From Xiphydria camelus (taxonomy: Eukaryota > Arthropoda > Insecta > Hymenoptera > Xiphydriidae): 64,000 bases of DNA. The stretch covers positions 8,671,744-8,735,743 of the forward strand of contig OY783194.1 of assembly GCA_963678675.1 (NCBI GenBank). Direction: 5' to 3'. The position numbers and the translations under genes are program-made. The notes beneath the pieces were generated by a model. The model was not told the DNA's origin and searched no databases. It worked only from the letters and a program-made list of their open reading frames with translations. Shown here in pieces: positions 53,358-64,000 of this stretch (position 1 is its first letter; every line of letters starts with the position of its first letter).

Positions 53358-55005
53358 ATGGAGGAGTTCGATGACTATTATGATAACGATTATGAAGAAA
53401 TGGAATTGATAGTGCGGTTACCGAAGAGGTATTTTCGTGATTTTGAAAATCCTCTCGAATTTTATAGGGAAGGTGAATTTCGGCGCAGATTTCGCTTTAG
53501 TAAAGATTGTGTAGTTCACATTATATTACCATTAGTTGTTGAGAGGTTAGAAAAGGTTAATAATCGTGGGTTACTAATTTTGCCAGTATTGCAACTTTTG
53601 ATTGCACTTCGTTTTTATGCAACAAACAGCTTTCAGGTAAATTTTTACTACTAACTCTTATACGTTATATATTATATCAAACTAAAAGTAATATACAGAT
53701 ATATAGAATTAAAAATTTGTCATAGTAGAGTAGTGTGTTTTTCTGCATATTTTCGTACAGAGACAGTATGAGAATGAGGTGTTGGAAACCTGGGAGTACG
53801 AGTGAGAATACACAGTAACGATACGAGAGTTGCACATAATTTTTTGGATACGTCGAGACACAGAGACTCTTATGCCGTTGCTCTGTGTTCTTAATCGCAC
53901 TCACATGTTTTCGAAGTGCCTCATCCTTGTACTCTACCTCGTACGTACGTGTGTCCGCGCGCGTGTATGTGTAATGTTGACGAACGTATATGTTTAATGT
54001 ATAATTAAAAGTAAATGCAACATTTAATACTTTTTATTTACAGATTGTACATGGCGACTTAGGATACTTAAGCCAATCTTCCATTTCGAGGATTATTAAG
54101 AGCATTTCGATATGTCTGGCGGAACAATTGGGTCAACATGTGTACTTTCCCAGAAATGACGAGCATCTTCGTGCAAATACTGCCTCATTTTATACAGTGG
54201 CACAATTTCCAAATGTCTCTGGGTGTATCGATTGTACACACATACACATCCGAATTATTAATCCCGGAGGGCAGAATGGAGAAATTTTTCGTAATAGAAA
54301 AGGGTGGTTTTCTTTAAATGTTCAGGTATGTTATCAAGTTTGAATCAAATATGATGTCAATAGGCTAATCTGCTTTCCAGTTAGAAGTGAATAGTACATC
54401 GACGCCAAACATGCGTTGAATCGATCATTCATTTTTAACCGGATAATAGTAGAGTACATACATGAAGAATATGATTACATAAATATATATAATCTTTATT
54501 TTAGGCTGTGGTTGGTCCTAAATCGGAAATTCTGGACATTGTTGTGAGACATCCAGGTTCTACACACGATAACGTAATTTTTGATCGAAGTGCACTTAGG
54601 GCACGTTTTCAATTAAATCAAATTCCCGGATTGCTTCTTGGCGATAATGGATATGCCTGTAAGAATTATTTACTTACACCGATATTAAATCCAAATACAA
54701 ATGCAGAAAGAAGGTATAACGAAGCTCATATAAGGACGCGAAACGTAATTGAAAGGTTATTTGGCAAGTGGAAACGTATATTTCCCTGTCTCCATAGTGG
54801 GTTAAGAACAAAATTAAGAACCTCAACAGCAATTATTTGTGCAACAGCTGTTTTGTACAATATTAGGATTCGTTATAATGAAGACTTTGAATTTGAAAAT
54901 GATGACGATATAAATGACTGTGAAGTCCCAATAGATAATATTCAATTTAATGACGCTGGGGGGCTAGCATTTTGCAGAGCTTTCATTGAAGCACACTTTC
55001 GTTAA
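53358..55005 (+). CDS. HARBI1-like Harbinger nuclease, three exons
   Basis: Exons 53358-53636, 54044-54325 and 54505-55005 total 1,062 nt (353 residues), all with GT/AG borders and no stops. N-terminal region: acidic start, then 'RRFRFSKDCVVHIILPLV' and 'LRFYATNSFQ', the HTH region of the family. The DDE_4-type nuclease has Asp in 'GCIDCTHIHI', Asp in 'HPGSTHDNVIFDRS' and the Glu region 'VIERLFGKWKRIF'. The protein is the catalytic subunit and needs the MYB-like partner to reach the nucleus and the element ends. The ATG at 53358 is preceded by 'ttttgtaaag'. Confidence 0.9.
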
Positions 55006-55146
55006 TTTGTATATGAAATCAATTGAATATTGATTTCATATACAAATTAACGAAATTGGGATAAATAGCTGTTGCGCAAATAATTGCTGTTGAGGTTCTT
55101 AATTTCAATATTCAATATTCAATTGCATATTATCAGGTAATAATTG

Positions 55147-55400
55147 AAGGGCTTATTGGAAAAACGTGACAAGCCACACTCTGTTCACAAATAAACAGTT
55201 TACTTTGTAGTAGTCCCCTGCATTTTTTGTTCATACTTTAACATTATAGAGGTTAATATATGAGCTAGAATACATCTGTTAAAAACATTCAGGGGTTATA
55301 TTAATCAAATGTGCATTTTACAGATTATTTTGAAACTTCAAAGCTCGTCTTCTCAATAAAATGATTTTGTGGTTTGTCACGTTTTTTCAATAAGCCCTTT
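55147..55400. mobile_element. MITE, about 254 bp
   Basis: Inverted ends 'aagggcttattggaaaaacg' and 'cgttttttcaataagccctt'. It lies in the spacer behind the nuclease gene. Confidence 0.75.
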
Positions 55401-55442
55401 AATTATATATTCAATAATTTTATTTAACATTAATTTAACTTG

Positions 55443-57373
55443 TACCGTATGTCCAATGGCTAGTCGAGCAGGTGCAGCGACCTGAATTTTCCTGAAACTT
55501 GACTTCGGCAGTGTTTTAGTTAAAGGTGGCTTTGGAAGATGGCGCGCATACGAGCGAAACGTTTGAAATATCTAATTTCCCGATAGGTAAAAGCGGGAGG
55601 TAGATAAATGCGGGAGATCGAAGTGTAACCTCAAAATTGTGAATGCTGGAATAATGGTGAGTAATTGTTTGAAACTATAAGACATAATAATTCGGGTTTT
55701 TTTCGATGTTCAACTAAATAACACGACTGATACCTAATTGCAGAGAGAAGCGACTGGCAGTCGTGGAGGAAGGGACTACCGTCAACGTGATCCTCGTCAG
55801 AGTGGTCGAGCTCTGCCTCGGCGACGAAAGGTGCAATTAAAATGAAATGAAAGCCTGAGTCAAGGTGAAAATTGGAAGGCGTGGAAAGAAAACGCGGCAG
55901 AGTCGCCAACAGAAGGAGTGAGTGAAGTGCGAAAGAAAAGTGCAGTGGCGCCGAAAAACGTCGCATGTAGAAGACAGTGACGAACAGCAGCAGCAGCTGG
56001 TCGACACTGCTCAACTCCGCACCAGCTCCTGAATGATATCTCGCCGATCGCGATACGCGGCAGCTCCTGTGGACAACGATTCCAGACACTCGAGTCGTAG
56101 TCGCAGCAAGGACAGCAGCAGCAGCAGCGTCGACGGCAGGGCCACCGTTGGAAAGCGAAGGCAATCCAAGACCGACTCGGATAGCTGTAAGAGAAAGACA
56201 CATCGGCGGAAACATAAAATATCGAAGCAAGACTTGCAATGAGAGTGTGGTAAGAGGAAGAAGAAAAATAACAGAGACAAGGCGACGAGACGGAGGAGGA
56301 AGTCGTCACCACGAAGGGTTCCTTAGCTGTCACTACCACCGCCAACACTGCTTCTTCCTTTTTCAGTGAGGCTCCCGTTCTTCTCCACCGTTCACACTCC
56401 TGACGTGATGCCGCTGTCGGGTGTCACAGGAATTCGGCATGATTTACGACTGGGTGTAGACGGCCTGTTCTCTGGAACTGTTCGCACGGTGCTAGTACTG
56501 CTACCGTTTCAGGAACCCTTCGTGGTGACGACTTCCTCCTCCGTCTCGTCGCCTTGTCTCTGTCATTTTTCTTCTTCCTCTTACCACACTCTCATTGCAA
56601 GTCTTGCTTCGATATTTTATGTTTCCGCCGATGTGTCTTTCTCTTACAGCTATCCGAGTCGGTCTTGGATTGCCTTCGCTTTCCAACGGTGGCCCTGCCG
56701 TCGACGCTGCTGCTGCTGCTGTCCTTGCTGCGACTACGACTCGAGTGTCTGGAATCGTTGTCCACAGGAGCTGCCGCGTATCGCGATCGGCGAGATATCA
56801 TTCAGGAGCTGGTGCGGAGTTGAGCAGTGTCGACCGGCTGCTGCTGCCGTTCGTCACTGTCTTCTACATGCGACGTTTTTCGGCGCCACTGCACTTTTCT
56901 TTCGCACTTCACTCACTCCTTCTGTTGGCGACTCTGCCGCGTTTTCTTTCCACGCCTTCCAATTTTCACCTTGACTCAGGCTTTCATTTCATTTTAATTG
57001 CACCTTTCGTCGCCGAGGCAGAGCTCGACCACTCTGACGAGGATCACGTTGACGATAGTCCCTTCCTCCACGACTGCCAGTCGCTTCTCTCTGCAATTAG
57101 GTATCAGTCGTGTTATTTAGTTGAACATCGAAAAAAAACCCGAATTATTATGTCTTATCGTTTCAAACAATTACTCACCATTATTCCAACATTCACAATT
57201 TTGAGGTTACACTTCGATCTCCCGCATTTATCTACCTCCCGCTTTTACCTATCGGGAAATTAGATATTTCAAACGTTTCGCTCGTATGCGCGCCATCTTC
57301 CAAAGCCACCTTTAACTAAAACACTGCCGAAGTCAAGTTTTAGGAAAATTCAGGTCGCTGCACCTGCTCGGTA
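55443..57373. mobile_element. Fold-back element A, about 930-bp arms
   Basis: The left end 'taccgtatgtccaatggcta' matches element B. The right end lacks the last 20 bp or so and meets B's left TATA. The arms pair around about 56400. Each arm carries the same exon-like and Arg/Ser-rich reading frames in inverse order. Confidence 0.82.
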
Positions 57374-57375
57374 TA

Positions 57376-60300
57376 CCGTATGTCCAATGGCTAGTCGAGC
57401 AGGTGCAGCGACCTGAATTTTCCTGAAATTTGACTTCGGCAGTGTTTTAGTTAGAGTTGGCTTTGGAAGATGGCGCTACGTATGAGCGAAATATTTGAAA
57501 TGGTAAAAGCGGGAGGTAGATAAATGCGGGAGATCGAAGTGTAACCTCAAAATTGTGAATGTTTAAATAATGGTGAGTAATTGTTTGAAACGATAAGACA
57601 TAATAATTATGGTTTCTTTTCGATGTTCAACCAAATAACACGACTGATACCTAATTGCAGAGAGAAACTGATGCGACTGGCAGTCGTTGAGGAAGGGGCT
57701 ACCGTCAACGTGGTCCTCGCCAGAGTGGTCGAGCTGTGCCTCGGCGACGAAAGGTGCAATTGAAATGAAATTAAAGTCTGAGCAAGGTGAAAATTGGAAG
57801 GCATGGAAAGAAAACGCGGCAGATTCGTTGATAGAAGGAGTGAGTGAAGTGCGAAAGAAAAGTGCAGTGACGCCAAAAAACCATGTGGAAGACAGTGACG
57901 AACAGCAGTAGCAGCTGGACGACACTGCTCAATTCCGCACCAGCTCCTGAATGATATCTCGCCGATCGCGATACGCAGCCGCTCCTGTGGGCAATGATTC
58001 CAGATACTCGAGTCGTAGTCGCAGCAAGGACAGCAGCAGCAGCAGCAGCAGCAGCAGCATCGACGGCAGGGGCACTATTGTAAAGCGAAGGCAGTCCAAG
58101 ACCGACCCGGATAGCTGTAAGAGAAAGACGCATCGGCGGAAGCAAGACTTGCAATGAGAGTGTAGTAAAAGGAAGAAGAAAAATAACAGAGACGAGACGA
58201 TGAGACGGAGGAGGAAGTCGTCACCACGAAGAGTTCCTGAAACGTTACCAGTACTAGCAACTTGCGAAGAGTTCAAGAGAACGGGCCGTCTACACCCAGT
58301 CTCAAATCATGCCGAGTTCATGTAACACCCGACAGCGCCATCACGTCAGGAGTATGAACGGTGGAGAAGAACGGGAGCCTCGCTGAAAAAGGAAGGAGCA
58401 GTGTTGGCGGTGGCGGTGACAGCCCGGATCATGAGCAAAGGCTGAAGAACCTTGAGCGTTTTGGATAAAAAGTGGACGTGACTCGAAGCAGTTATCGTAA
58501 TCGATTTACGCCGACACTGGTGCCGCAGCTATTCTCGATCACAATGAATTCTTCCAACTAGAGGTGGTTTCTGTATCACTCGTCGCCGTTGATCCTTTTC
58601 CTCTTAATCCTTGTACATAATGCATCTGTGATTCCTTGAAGTAAATTTTTATAATATTAAGTTTGATCTCTGAAACCCTTTCATCTTTCCTATTGTAACA
58701 CTCTCGTAACCATACGATCTGATTATTTTATATTCATAAGGTTTTATCAGCTTTACGTTATTCCTCGTTATTTTCGTTATTTAACCTTGCATTTATAAAT
58801 TATTACTGATGGATTATTAATAAATTAATTAATGAAAGTGACTCTACTGGCTTGCGCTATTTTTCGTCTCATATTTCCTTCCGTAAGATATTTTAATAAA
58901 TGTTCCCCTTCGATCTTTAAGAGTTTAGTTGGAATAAGCAAGACGGATAGTGGACAAAGTCTAGGCATTAGGAGGCATAAAAGATGTCACAATCAGCGGG
59001 ACAGGAATTCGTGTAATCATGATTTATTAGAATTTCTTCATTCATAAAATTAGCTTTAAAACCGTTTCAGATGTATCTCGCCGATTTCGTTCATTCTGTT
59101 ATTATGTTATTCGACATCGAGGTCTAAGAGTATGCCTCCTAATGCCTAAACTCTGTCCACTATCCGTCTTGCTTATTTCAACTAAACTCTTAAAGATCGA
59201 AGGGGTACATTTATTAAAATATCTTACGGAAGGAAATACGAGACGAGAAAAATAGCACAAGCCAGTAGAGTCAGTTTCATTAATTAATTTATTAATAATC
59301 CATCAGTAATAATTTATAAATGCAAGGTTAAATAACGAAAATAACGAGGAGTAACGTAAAGCTGATAAAACCTTATGAATATAAAATAATCGGATCGTAT
59401 GGTTACGAGAGTGTTACAATAGGAAAGATGAAAGGGTTGCAGATCAAACTTAATATTATAAAAATATACTTCAAGGAATTACAGCTGCATTATGTACAAG
59501 GATTAAGAGGGAAAGTACCAACGGCGACGAATGATACAGAAACTGCCTCTAGTTGGAAGAATTCATTGTGATCGAGATTAGCTGCGGCACCAGTGTCGGC
59601 GTAAATCGATTACGATAACTGCTTCGAGTCACGTCCACTTTTTATCCAAAACGCTCAAGGTTCTTCAGCCTTGGCTCATGATCCGGGCTGTCACCGCCAC
59701 CGCCAACACTGCTCCTTCCTTTTTCAGCAAGGCTCCCGTTCTTCTCCACCGTTCATACTCCTGACGTGATGCCGCTGTCGGGTGTCACATGAACTCGGCA
59801 TGATTTGCGACTGGGTGTAGATGGCCCGTTCTCTTCAACTCTTCGCACGTTGCTAGTACTGGTACCGTTTCAGGAACTCTTCGTGGTGACGACTTCCTCC
59901 TCCGTTTCATCGTCTTGTCTCTGTTATTTTTCTTCTTCCTTTTACTACACTCTCATTGCAAGTCTTGCTTCCGCCGATGCGTCTTTCTCTTACAGCTATC
60001 CGGGTCGGTCTTGGACTGTCTTCGCTTTACAATAGTGCCCCTGCCGTCGATGCTGCTGCTGCTGCTGCTGTCCTTGCTGCGACTACGACTCGAGTATCTG
60101 GAATCATTGCCCACAGGAGCGGCTGCGTATCGCGATCGGCGAGATATCATTCAGGAGCTGGTGCGGAATTGAGCAGTATCGACCAGCTGCTGCTGCTGTT
60201 CGTCACTGTCTTCCACATGGTTTTTTGGCGTCACTGCACTTTTCTTTCGCACTTCACTCACTCCTTCTGTCAACGACTCTGCCGCGTTTTCTTTCCATGC

Positions 60301-60725
60301 CTTCCAATTTTCACCTTGCTCAGACTTTAATTTCATTTCAATTGCACCTTTCGTCGCCGAGGCACAGCTCGACCACTCTGACGAGGACCACGTTGACGGT
60401 AGCCCCTTCCTCCACGACTGCCAGTCGCATCAGTTTCTCTCTGCAATTAGGTATCAGTCGTGTTATTTGGTTGAACATCGAAAAGAAACCATAATTATTA
60501 TGTCTTATCATTTCAAACAATTACTCACCATTATTTAAACATTCACAATTTTGAGGTTACACTTCGATCTCCCGCATTTATCTACCTCCCGCTTTTACCA
60601 TTTCAAATATTTCGCTCGTACGTAACGCCATCTTCCAAAGCCAACTCTAACTAAAACACTGTCGAAGTCAAATTTCAGGAAAATTCAGGTCGCTGCACCT
60701 GCTCGACTAGCCATTGGACATACGG
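57376..60725. mobile_element. Fold-back element B, about 1.6-kb arms
   Basis: Starts 'ccgtatgtccaatggctagt' and ends with the complement, with TATA on both sides (57372-57375 and 60726-60729). The arms 57376-58980 and 59135-60725 pair closely; only about 150 bp lie between them. Same family as A and as the small element at 7791-8603. Confidence 0.87.
57569..57910 (+). other. Exon-like sequence in fold-back B (also in its other arm and in A)
   Basis: 'taatg' runs directly into a GTGAGT donor (about 57568-57576), and an 'cctaattgcag' acceptor follows at about 57660. The frame after it encodes 'GENWKAWKENAADSLIEGVS' and 'KKSAVTPKNHVEDSDEQQ'. A later frame (57951-58157) is Arg/Ser-rich with a polyserine run. 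Inverted copies occur in each arm. It looks like copied pieces of a spliced gene, but I do not recognise it. Confidence 0.4.
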
Positions 60726-60729
60726 TATA

Positions 60730-60970
60730 CAGGGTGAGTCGGGAGGATCGAACCAAACTCCAGGAGCGTATTGTACATAAGATAATAATGTAAAAAAACT
60801 TATATGTCCTTATCCGATTTTCATTTTTACAGCACTAAATAGAAATTATTAATTACGCTGCAACTTGAAAACAAATGAAAATCGGAAAAGGACATATAAG
60901 TTTTTTTTACATCATTATATAGTGTACAATACGCTCCTAGAGTTTGGTCCGATCCTCCCGACTCACCCTG
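60730..60970. mobile_element. TA-flanked palindromic MITE, 241 bp
   Basis: Ends 'cagggtgagtcgggaggatc' and complement; TA on both sides. It sits directly against element B's right flank. Confidence 0.88.
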
Positions 60971-61197
60971 TATAAACCACGGTATATAATTATACTAAAA
61001 GCATTAATAGGATACAATAATGTGAAGCAATGCATTTATTTAATATATATTTATTAAACATCTCAATAAAAGAAAATAGTTAATAATTTTTATATTCTTA
61101 TGCTATTTTTAATTCTTATACTATTAGAAATAGTGTATCTATTTGGTGTATGTACTTATAAAGAATCTCAATAAAGAAACATTAAACTATACTTTAA

Positions 61198-61523
61198 GAG
61201 GCCGACATACCTCCTCGAAACGCATGCAAAACTTGTCGCAGAAGGGCTACGCTCATTTCGTAACGGGAAACAATGTCCATACCAAACTTATCACACTTTC
61301 AGACCAAATATCATTAAAGGTCTCTATAAGAACCAAATTATATATTTTTGTATAACAACATCTGCATGGATTTTTTACACAGAAATATATAATTTGGTTC
61401 TTATAGAGGACCTTCAATGATATTTGGTCTGAAAGTGTGATAAGTTTGGTATGGACATTATTTCCCGTTACGAAATGAGCGTAGCCCTTCTGCGACAAGT
61501 TTTGTGCGAGGTATGTCGGCCTC
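61198..61523. mobile_element. TTAA-flanked palindromic MITE, 326 bp
   Basis: TTAA at 61194-61197 and 61524-61527; ends 'gaggccgacatacctc' and complement, arms about 140 bp. Confidence 0.88.
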
Positions 61524-61545
61524 TTAAGTTATTATAATACTTTTA

Positions 61546-62338
61546 TTAGAAATAACGTTCTTCAGCCTTTAATTGAGCTTCAGTATGTTGAAGTCTTAAT
61601 ATTGCTAACTTAGCTTCAGCGTCTGCAGCAATCATTCGTTTTTCATGCAATTCCTTCTGTTGTGCGATAGAATCCTGTATTTTTTTAATCCGTAATTTTC
61701 TTTCCTCTAAATTCCAATCACGATTTGAGTATTTGGAAGATCTCGATGTCCCCACCTCTAATTTTCGTCTCTTTGGCGTTGGAAGTTCATTTCTTAAATC
61801 TATTTCTTCCTCACCACCAGACGAAATTTTGCCTTCGTCAGCTTCCTCAGGAAGTATGTTATTCTGCTTCTCAAAAATTGCATTACTGTCCCACGAACAT
61901 GGTAATTGTACGTCGACATGTGGCGTTGCAGCGTCGACAAAATCAAGAACTGGATCATTTGTCACATTAGAAGAAGGTCCACTACCTGTTAATAATTTAT
62001 TCTGCCTATCTGCGGTATTTTGCTTGCGTTTCCTACAATACATACATTATATTAATTCCATATTCTAGCTAAATGGACATCAACAACTGTTCTAGATGTC
62101 AATAAATATTTCGTACTTACCTCTGTTTAATGTTTTCCCAGCATTTACGAAGCTGTTTAACGGTTCTTGTAGAAAGCCCTTGACTGTTAAACGCTGTTGT
62201 TATTTTATCCCAAATTATATATTTTTCTTTACTTGTTGTGGCGTCAGTCTTCTTATTTTCAATAATATCAGTGTGTTGTGATACTAACTGCACGAGCAAC
62301 AGTTTTTCTCGTTCGCTGTATAATGTTTTACCCTCCAT
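61546..62338 (-). CDS. Harbinger MYB-like (SANT) DNA-binding protein, two exons
   Basis: Exons 62338-62121 and 62032-61546 total 705 nt (234 residues), with GT/AG borders and correct phase. Exon 1 has a SANT/MYB-type trihelix: 'SEREKLLLVQLVSQHTDI', 'IIWDKITTAFN' and 'TVKQLRKCWENIKQRKRK'. Exon 2 has an acidic middle and a Lys/Glu/Ala coiled-coil-like C-terminus ('AEAKLAILRLQHTEAQLK'). In the family this protein binds the nuclease and the terminal DNA. No stops, so copy 2 may still encode both partners. Confidence 0.87.
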
Positions 62339-62528
62339 TATATTTTAGCACTGTTTTCTGGCGCTCTTGCTGGTATTTTAATCCTATGCAAACCTATGAC
62401 TACCAAATTCTCTAGAAATCAGACAAGTATTTGTCTATGAAATGTACGGTTACCTGAGGGCACCTCAGGCCCTCACTCGAGGATTCCTCCACCCTCAGCT
62501 TGAGGTTCGACTATGAATACGGGCCTTA

Positions 62529-62800
62529 CAGCGTTCCATGGGCGCGGACCTGCCCTCTGGAATCAACGAGGACCGACTTGGGCACGCAACACTCTAACTC
62601 ATTCGCAAAGTTGCGTATACGCATCTTAGCCAATAGACCAATCAGAATCAAGTATTCCATTGTGGTGGGGGTCCTGATTGGTCTACTCGCTAAAGGCCCT
62701 TCTACACGTTGGGCCAATGCGTTGGACCAATGGGTTGGGCCAACGTGTACAGGGCCACTTGGCGTAGCTTAGTCGTTGACGGCCAGCGTTGACCGGCCAG
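62529..62800. other. Flank with inverted match to 37262-37322
   Basis: 'gcggacctgccctctgg' and about 50 bases around it are the inverse of sequence just left of the MITE at 37323. Further right, 'acgttgggccaatgcg' pairs with 'gggttgggccaacgt' as a small inverted repeat (about 62706-62750). Confidence 0.6.
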
Positions 62801-62842
62801 CCGAATATTGCCGGTTTTTCGTGCACACATCAAAGGATCTTG

Positions 62843-63880
62843 GCCAGCCCCCTGCAACTCACACGTATTCCCATTAGATATCTTTGACCACGCTTTGTTG
62901 CCAGTCGTACTAATCCGCTACGTGGCGCCCTATCGCTGGCCCTGTGTTGGCTGCTGCTGGCTGTTGGCTGCGCTGGCTCATATAAAATTCGTTCGAACAT
63001 TTACTGGACTATTTCTATTACTTCATAAAATTCCTTATCCCTACATATTTATTACAAAATGGAATAATGCTTCATTGCACTCAAGCCCCTTCATTCACAC
63101 CTCATTCGCCCGCTTTCAGCCGGGCCTGCCGGACCAGCGACACTGCGCCACCACGCGGTTGGCGACAACGGTTTGGCCATGCGAAACGCAGAGTTGCAGG
63201 GGGCTGATCTTGGCGCAGTCCGCCAACAGCGTTCAAACGTTGGCCTCTCGTAGTTGCCGTTATATACTAAAAGATGGCGGCCACAGAGGTACTACGATAA
63301 CACCTTCGACTAGAATTTTTTGAGGTGATTGGAGGGACCATCAGGAAGTGTCATTTGCAAGGATTTTGCTCAGAACCCCTGCAAAAGACACGCCAGATGG
63401 CAATTGAAAAAAATTTTGCTCAAAAAATATTCGTACCTCCGGCTGAAAATTTATATGTTATTTGTTTGAAGGTCACAGATGATGTACCCATATGTGTAAA
63501 TCGTCAGACGACTAGGTCCAGCCCCCTGCAACTTACACGTCTTCCCATTAGATATCTTTGATCACGCTTTGTCGCCAGTCGTACTAATCCGCTATGTGAC
63601 ACCCTACACGCTGGCCCTGTATTGGCTGCTGCTGGCTGCTGGCTGTTGGCTGCGCTGGCTCATATAAAATTCGTTCGGACATTTACTGGACTATTTTTAT
63701 TACTTCATAAAATTCCTTATCCCTACATATTTATTACATAATGGAATAATGCTTCATTGCACTCAAGTCCCTTCACTCACACCTCATTCGCCTGCTTTCA
63801 GCTGGGCCAGCGATACTGCGTCACCACGCGGTTGGCGACAACGGTGTGGCCATACGAAACGCAGAGTTGCATGGGGCTGA
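62843..63880. repeat. Direct duplication, about 360-bp units
   Basis: 'ccagccccctgcaact' through 'cgacaacggt...ggccat' occurs at about 62843-63205 and again at about 63518-63880, about 675 bp apart, with small indels. Each unit has 'ctcatataaaattcg' (TATA-like) in the same place. No protein is conserved between them. Confidence 0.85.
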
Positions 63881-64000
63881 CCAGGTCACTGATAAAGGGG
63901 TGTTAGACGCCCTCAAATTTGTAATTTTTGTTTCGAACATTTTTTTATATTACCTCCGTCTGACGTTTTAATATATTATATGACTTGTCATTTCTTTGTC

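Larger units (their letters stand above)
53175..62525. mobile_element. PIF/Harbinger element, copy 2, genes intact
   Basis: Starts 'ggcccgtattcatagtcgaa' and ends with its complement; flanked by TTA at 53172-53174 and 62526-62528, the usual PIF/Harbinger 3-bp target. It carries the nuclease gene on the plus strand and the MYB-like gene on the minus strand, convergent, as in other Harbingers. Between them are inserted a small MITE, two large fold-backs and two more MITEs. Without these inserts it is about 3.5 kb. Confidence 0.92.

Noticed and set aside
55631..57263. Long ORFs on both strands in the fold-back arms
   Set aside because: They are mirror images created by the inverted arms and have low-complexity Leu/Ser/Arg composition; only the exon-like segments are noted.
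37470..62528. One giant Harbinger from 37473 to 62525
   Set aside because: The interior contains a second left end at 53175 and duplicate genes, and the flanking triplets differ (TAA versus TTA).
1..64000. CRISPR array, bacterial operon or defence system
   Set aside because: No regular spacer-repeat array and no prokaryotic gene organisation; repeats are transposon ends or minisatellites.

Overview
This window looks like insect nuclear DNA, probably from a hymenopteran such as an ant. The main evidence is one spliced insect-like host gene with TE-swollen introns, together with mariner, hAT, PIF/Harbinger, Tc5-like, Ty3/gypsy and CACTA-like elements. The order is my inference; no taxon marker was searched. 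Nothing looks bacterial: there are no operons, rRNA genes or CRISPR arrays.

The only recognisable host gene is DAP3 (mitochondrial ribosomal protein mS29). It lies on the minus strand in six exons: 36779-36764, 35086-34757, 25781-25689, 25612-25476, 25272-24925 and 13417-13181. Every junction has GT/AG ends and the exons add up to 387 codons including the stop. Two introns are very large (8,975 and 11,507 bp) and packed with transposons.

Layout. 1-3695: a non-LTR retrotransposon running off the left edge. 3697-4904: a hAT relic. 5526-6462: a deleted mariner. 6482-11057: a composite Tc5-like element carrying a foreign exon-like ORF. 11380-12560: LINE, hAT and mariner scraps. 13181-36779: DAP3, whose introns hold fold-back and TTAA- or TA-flanked MITEs, a pogo-type relic with a THAP fragment, and a second Tc5-like element (27761-31466) with 864-bp inverted repeats.

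37473-53171 is a broken PIF/Harbinger element with four layers of nesting. A 1,000-bp TRIM retrotransposon sits at 37609-38608. A gypsy element sits at 40338-53145 (318-bp LTRs, CATT duplication). The gypsy was split by a CACTA-like element at 40921-48812 (TA duplication), which itself holds a solo LTR (43555-44291) and an inverted THAP-gene duplication (about 45904-47465). A second Harbinger copy follows at 53175-62525 (TTA duplication). Its HARBI1-like nuclease and MYB-like genes are both open, but fold-back elements of about 1.9 and 3.35 kb are inserted between them. The right end (62.5-64 kb) holds a long direct duplication of non-coding sequence.

Most element boundaries were fixed by matching inverted repeats with target-site duplications read directly from the sequence. 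Family names rest on motif recognition and were not searched. I found no new multi-gene system. The most unusual objects are the Tc5-like pair with CTNAG targets, the exon-carrying composite, and the fold-backs that carry gene pieces.
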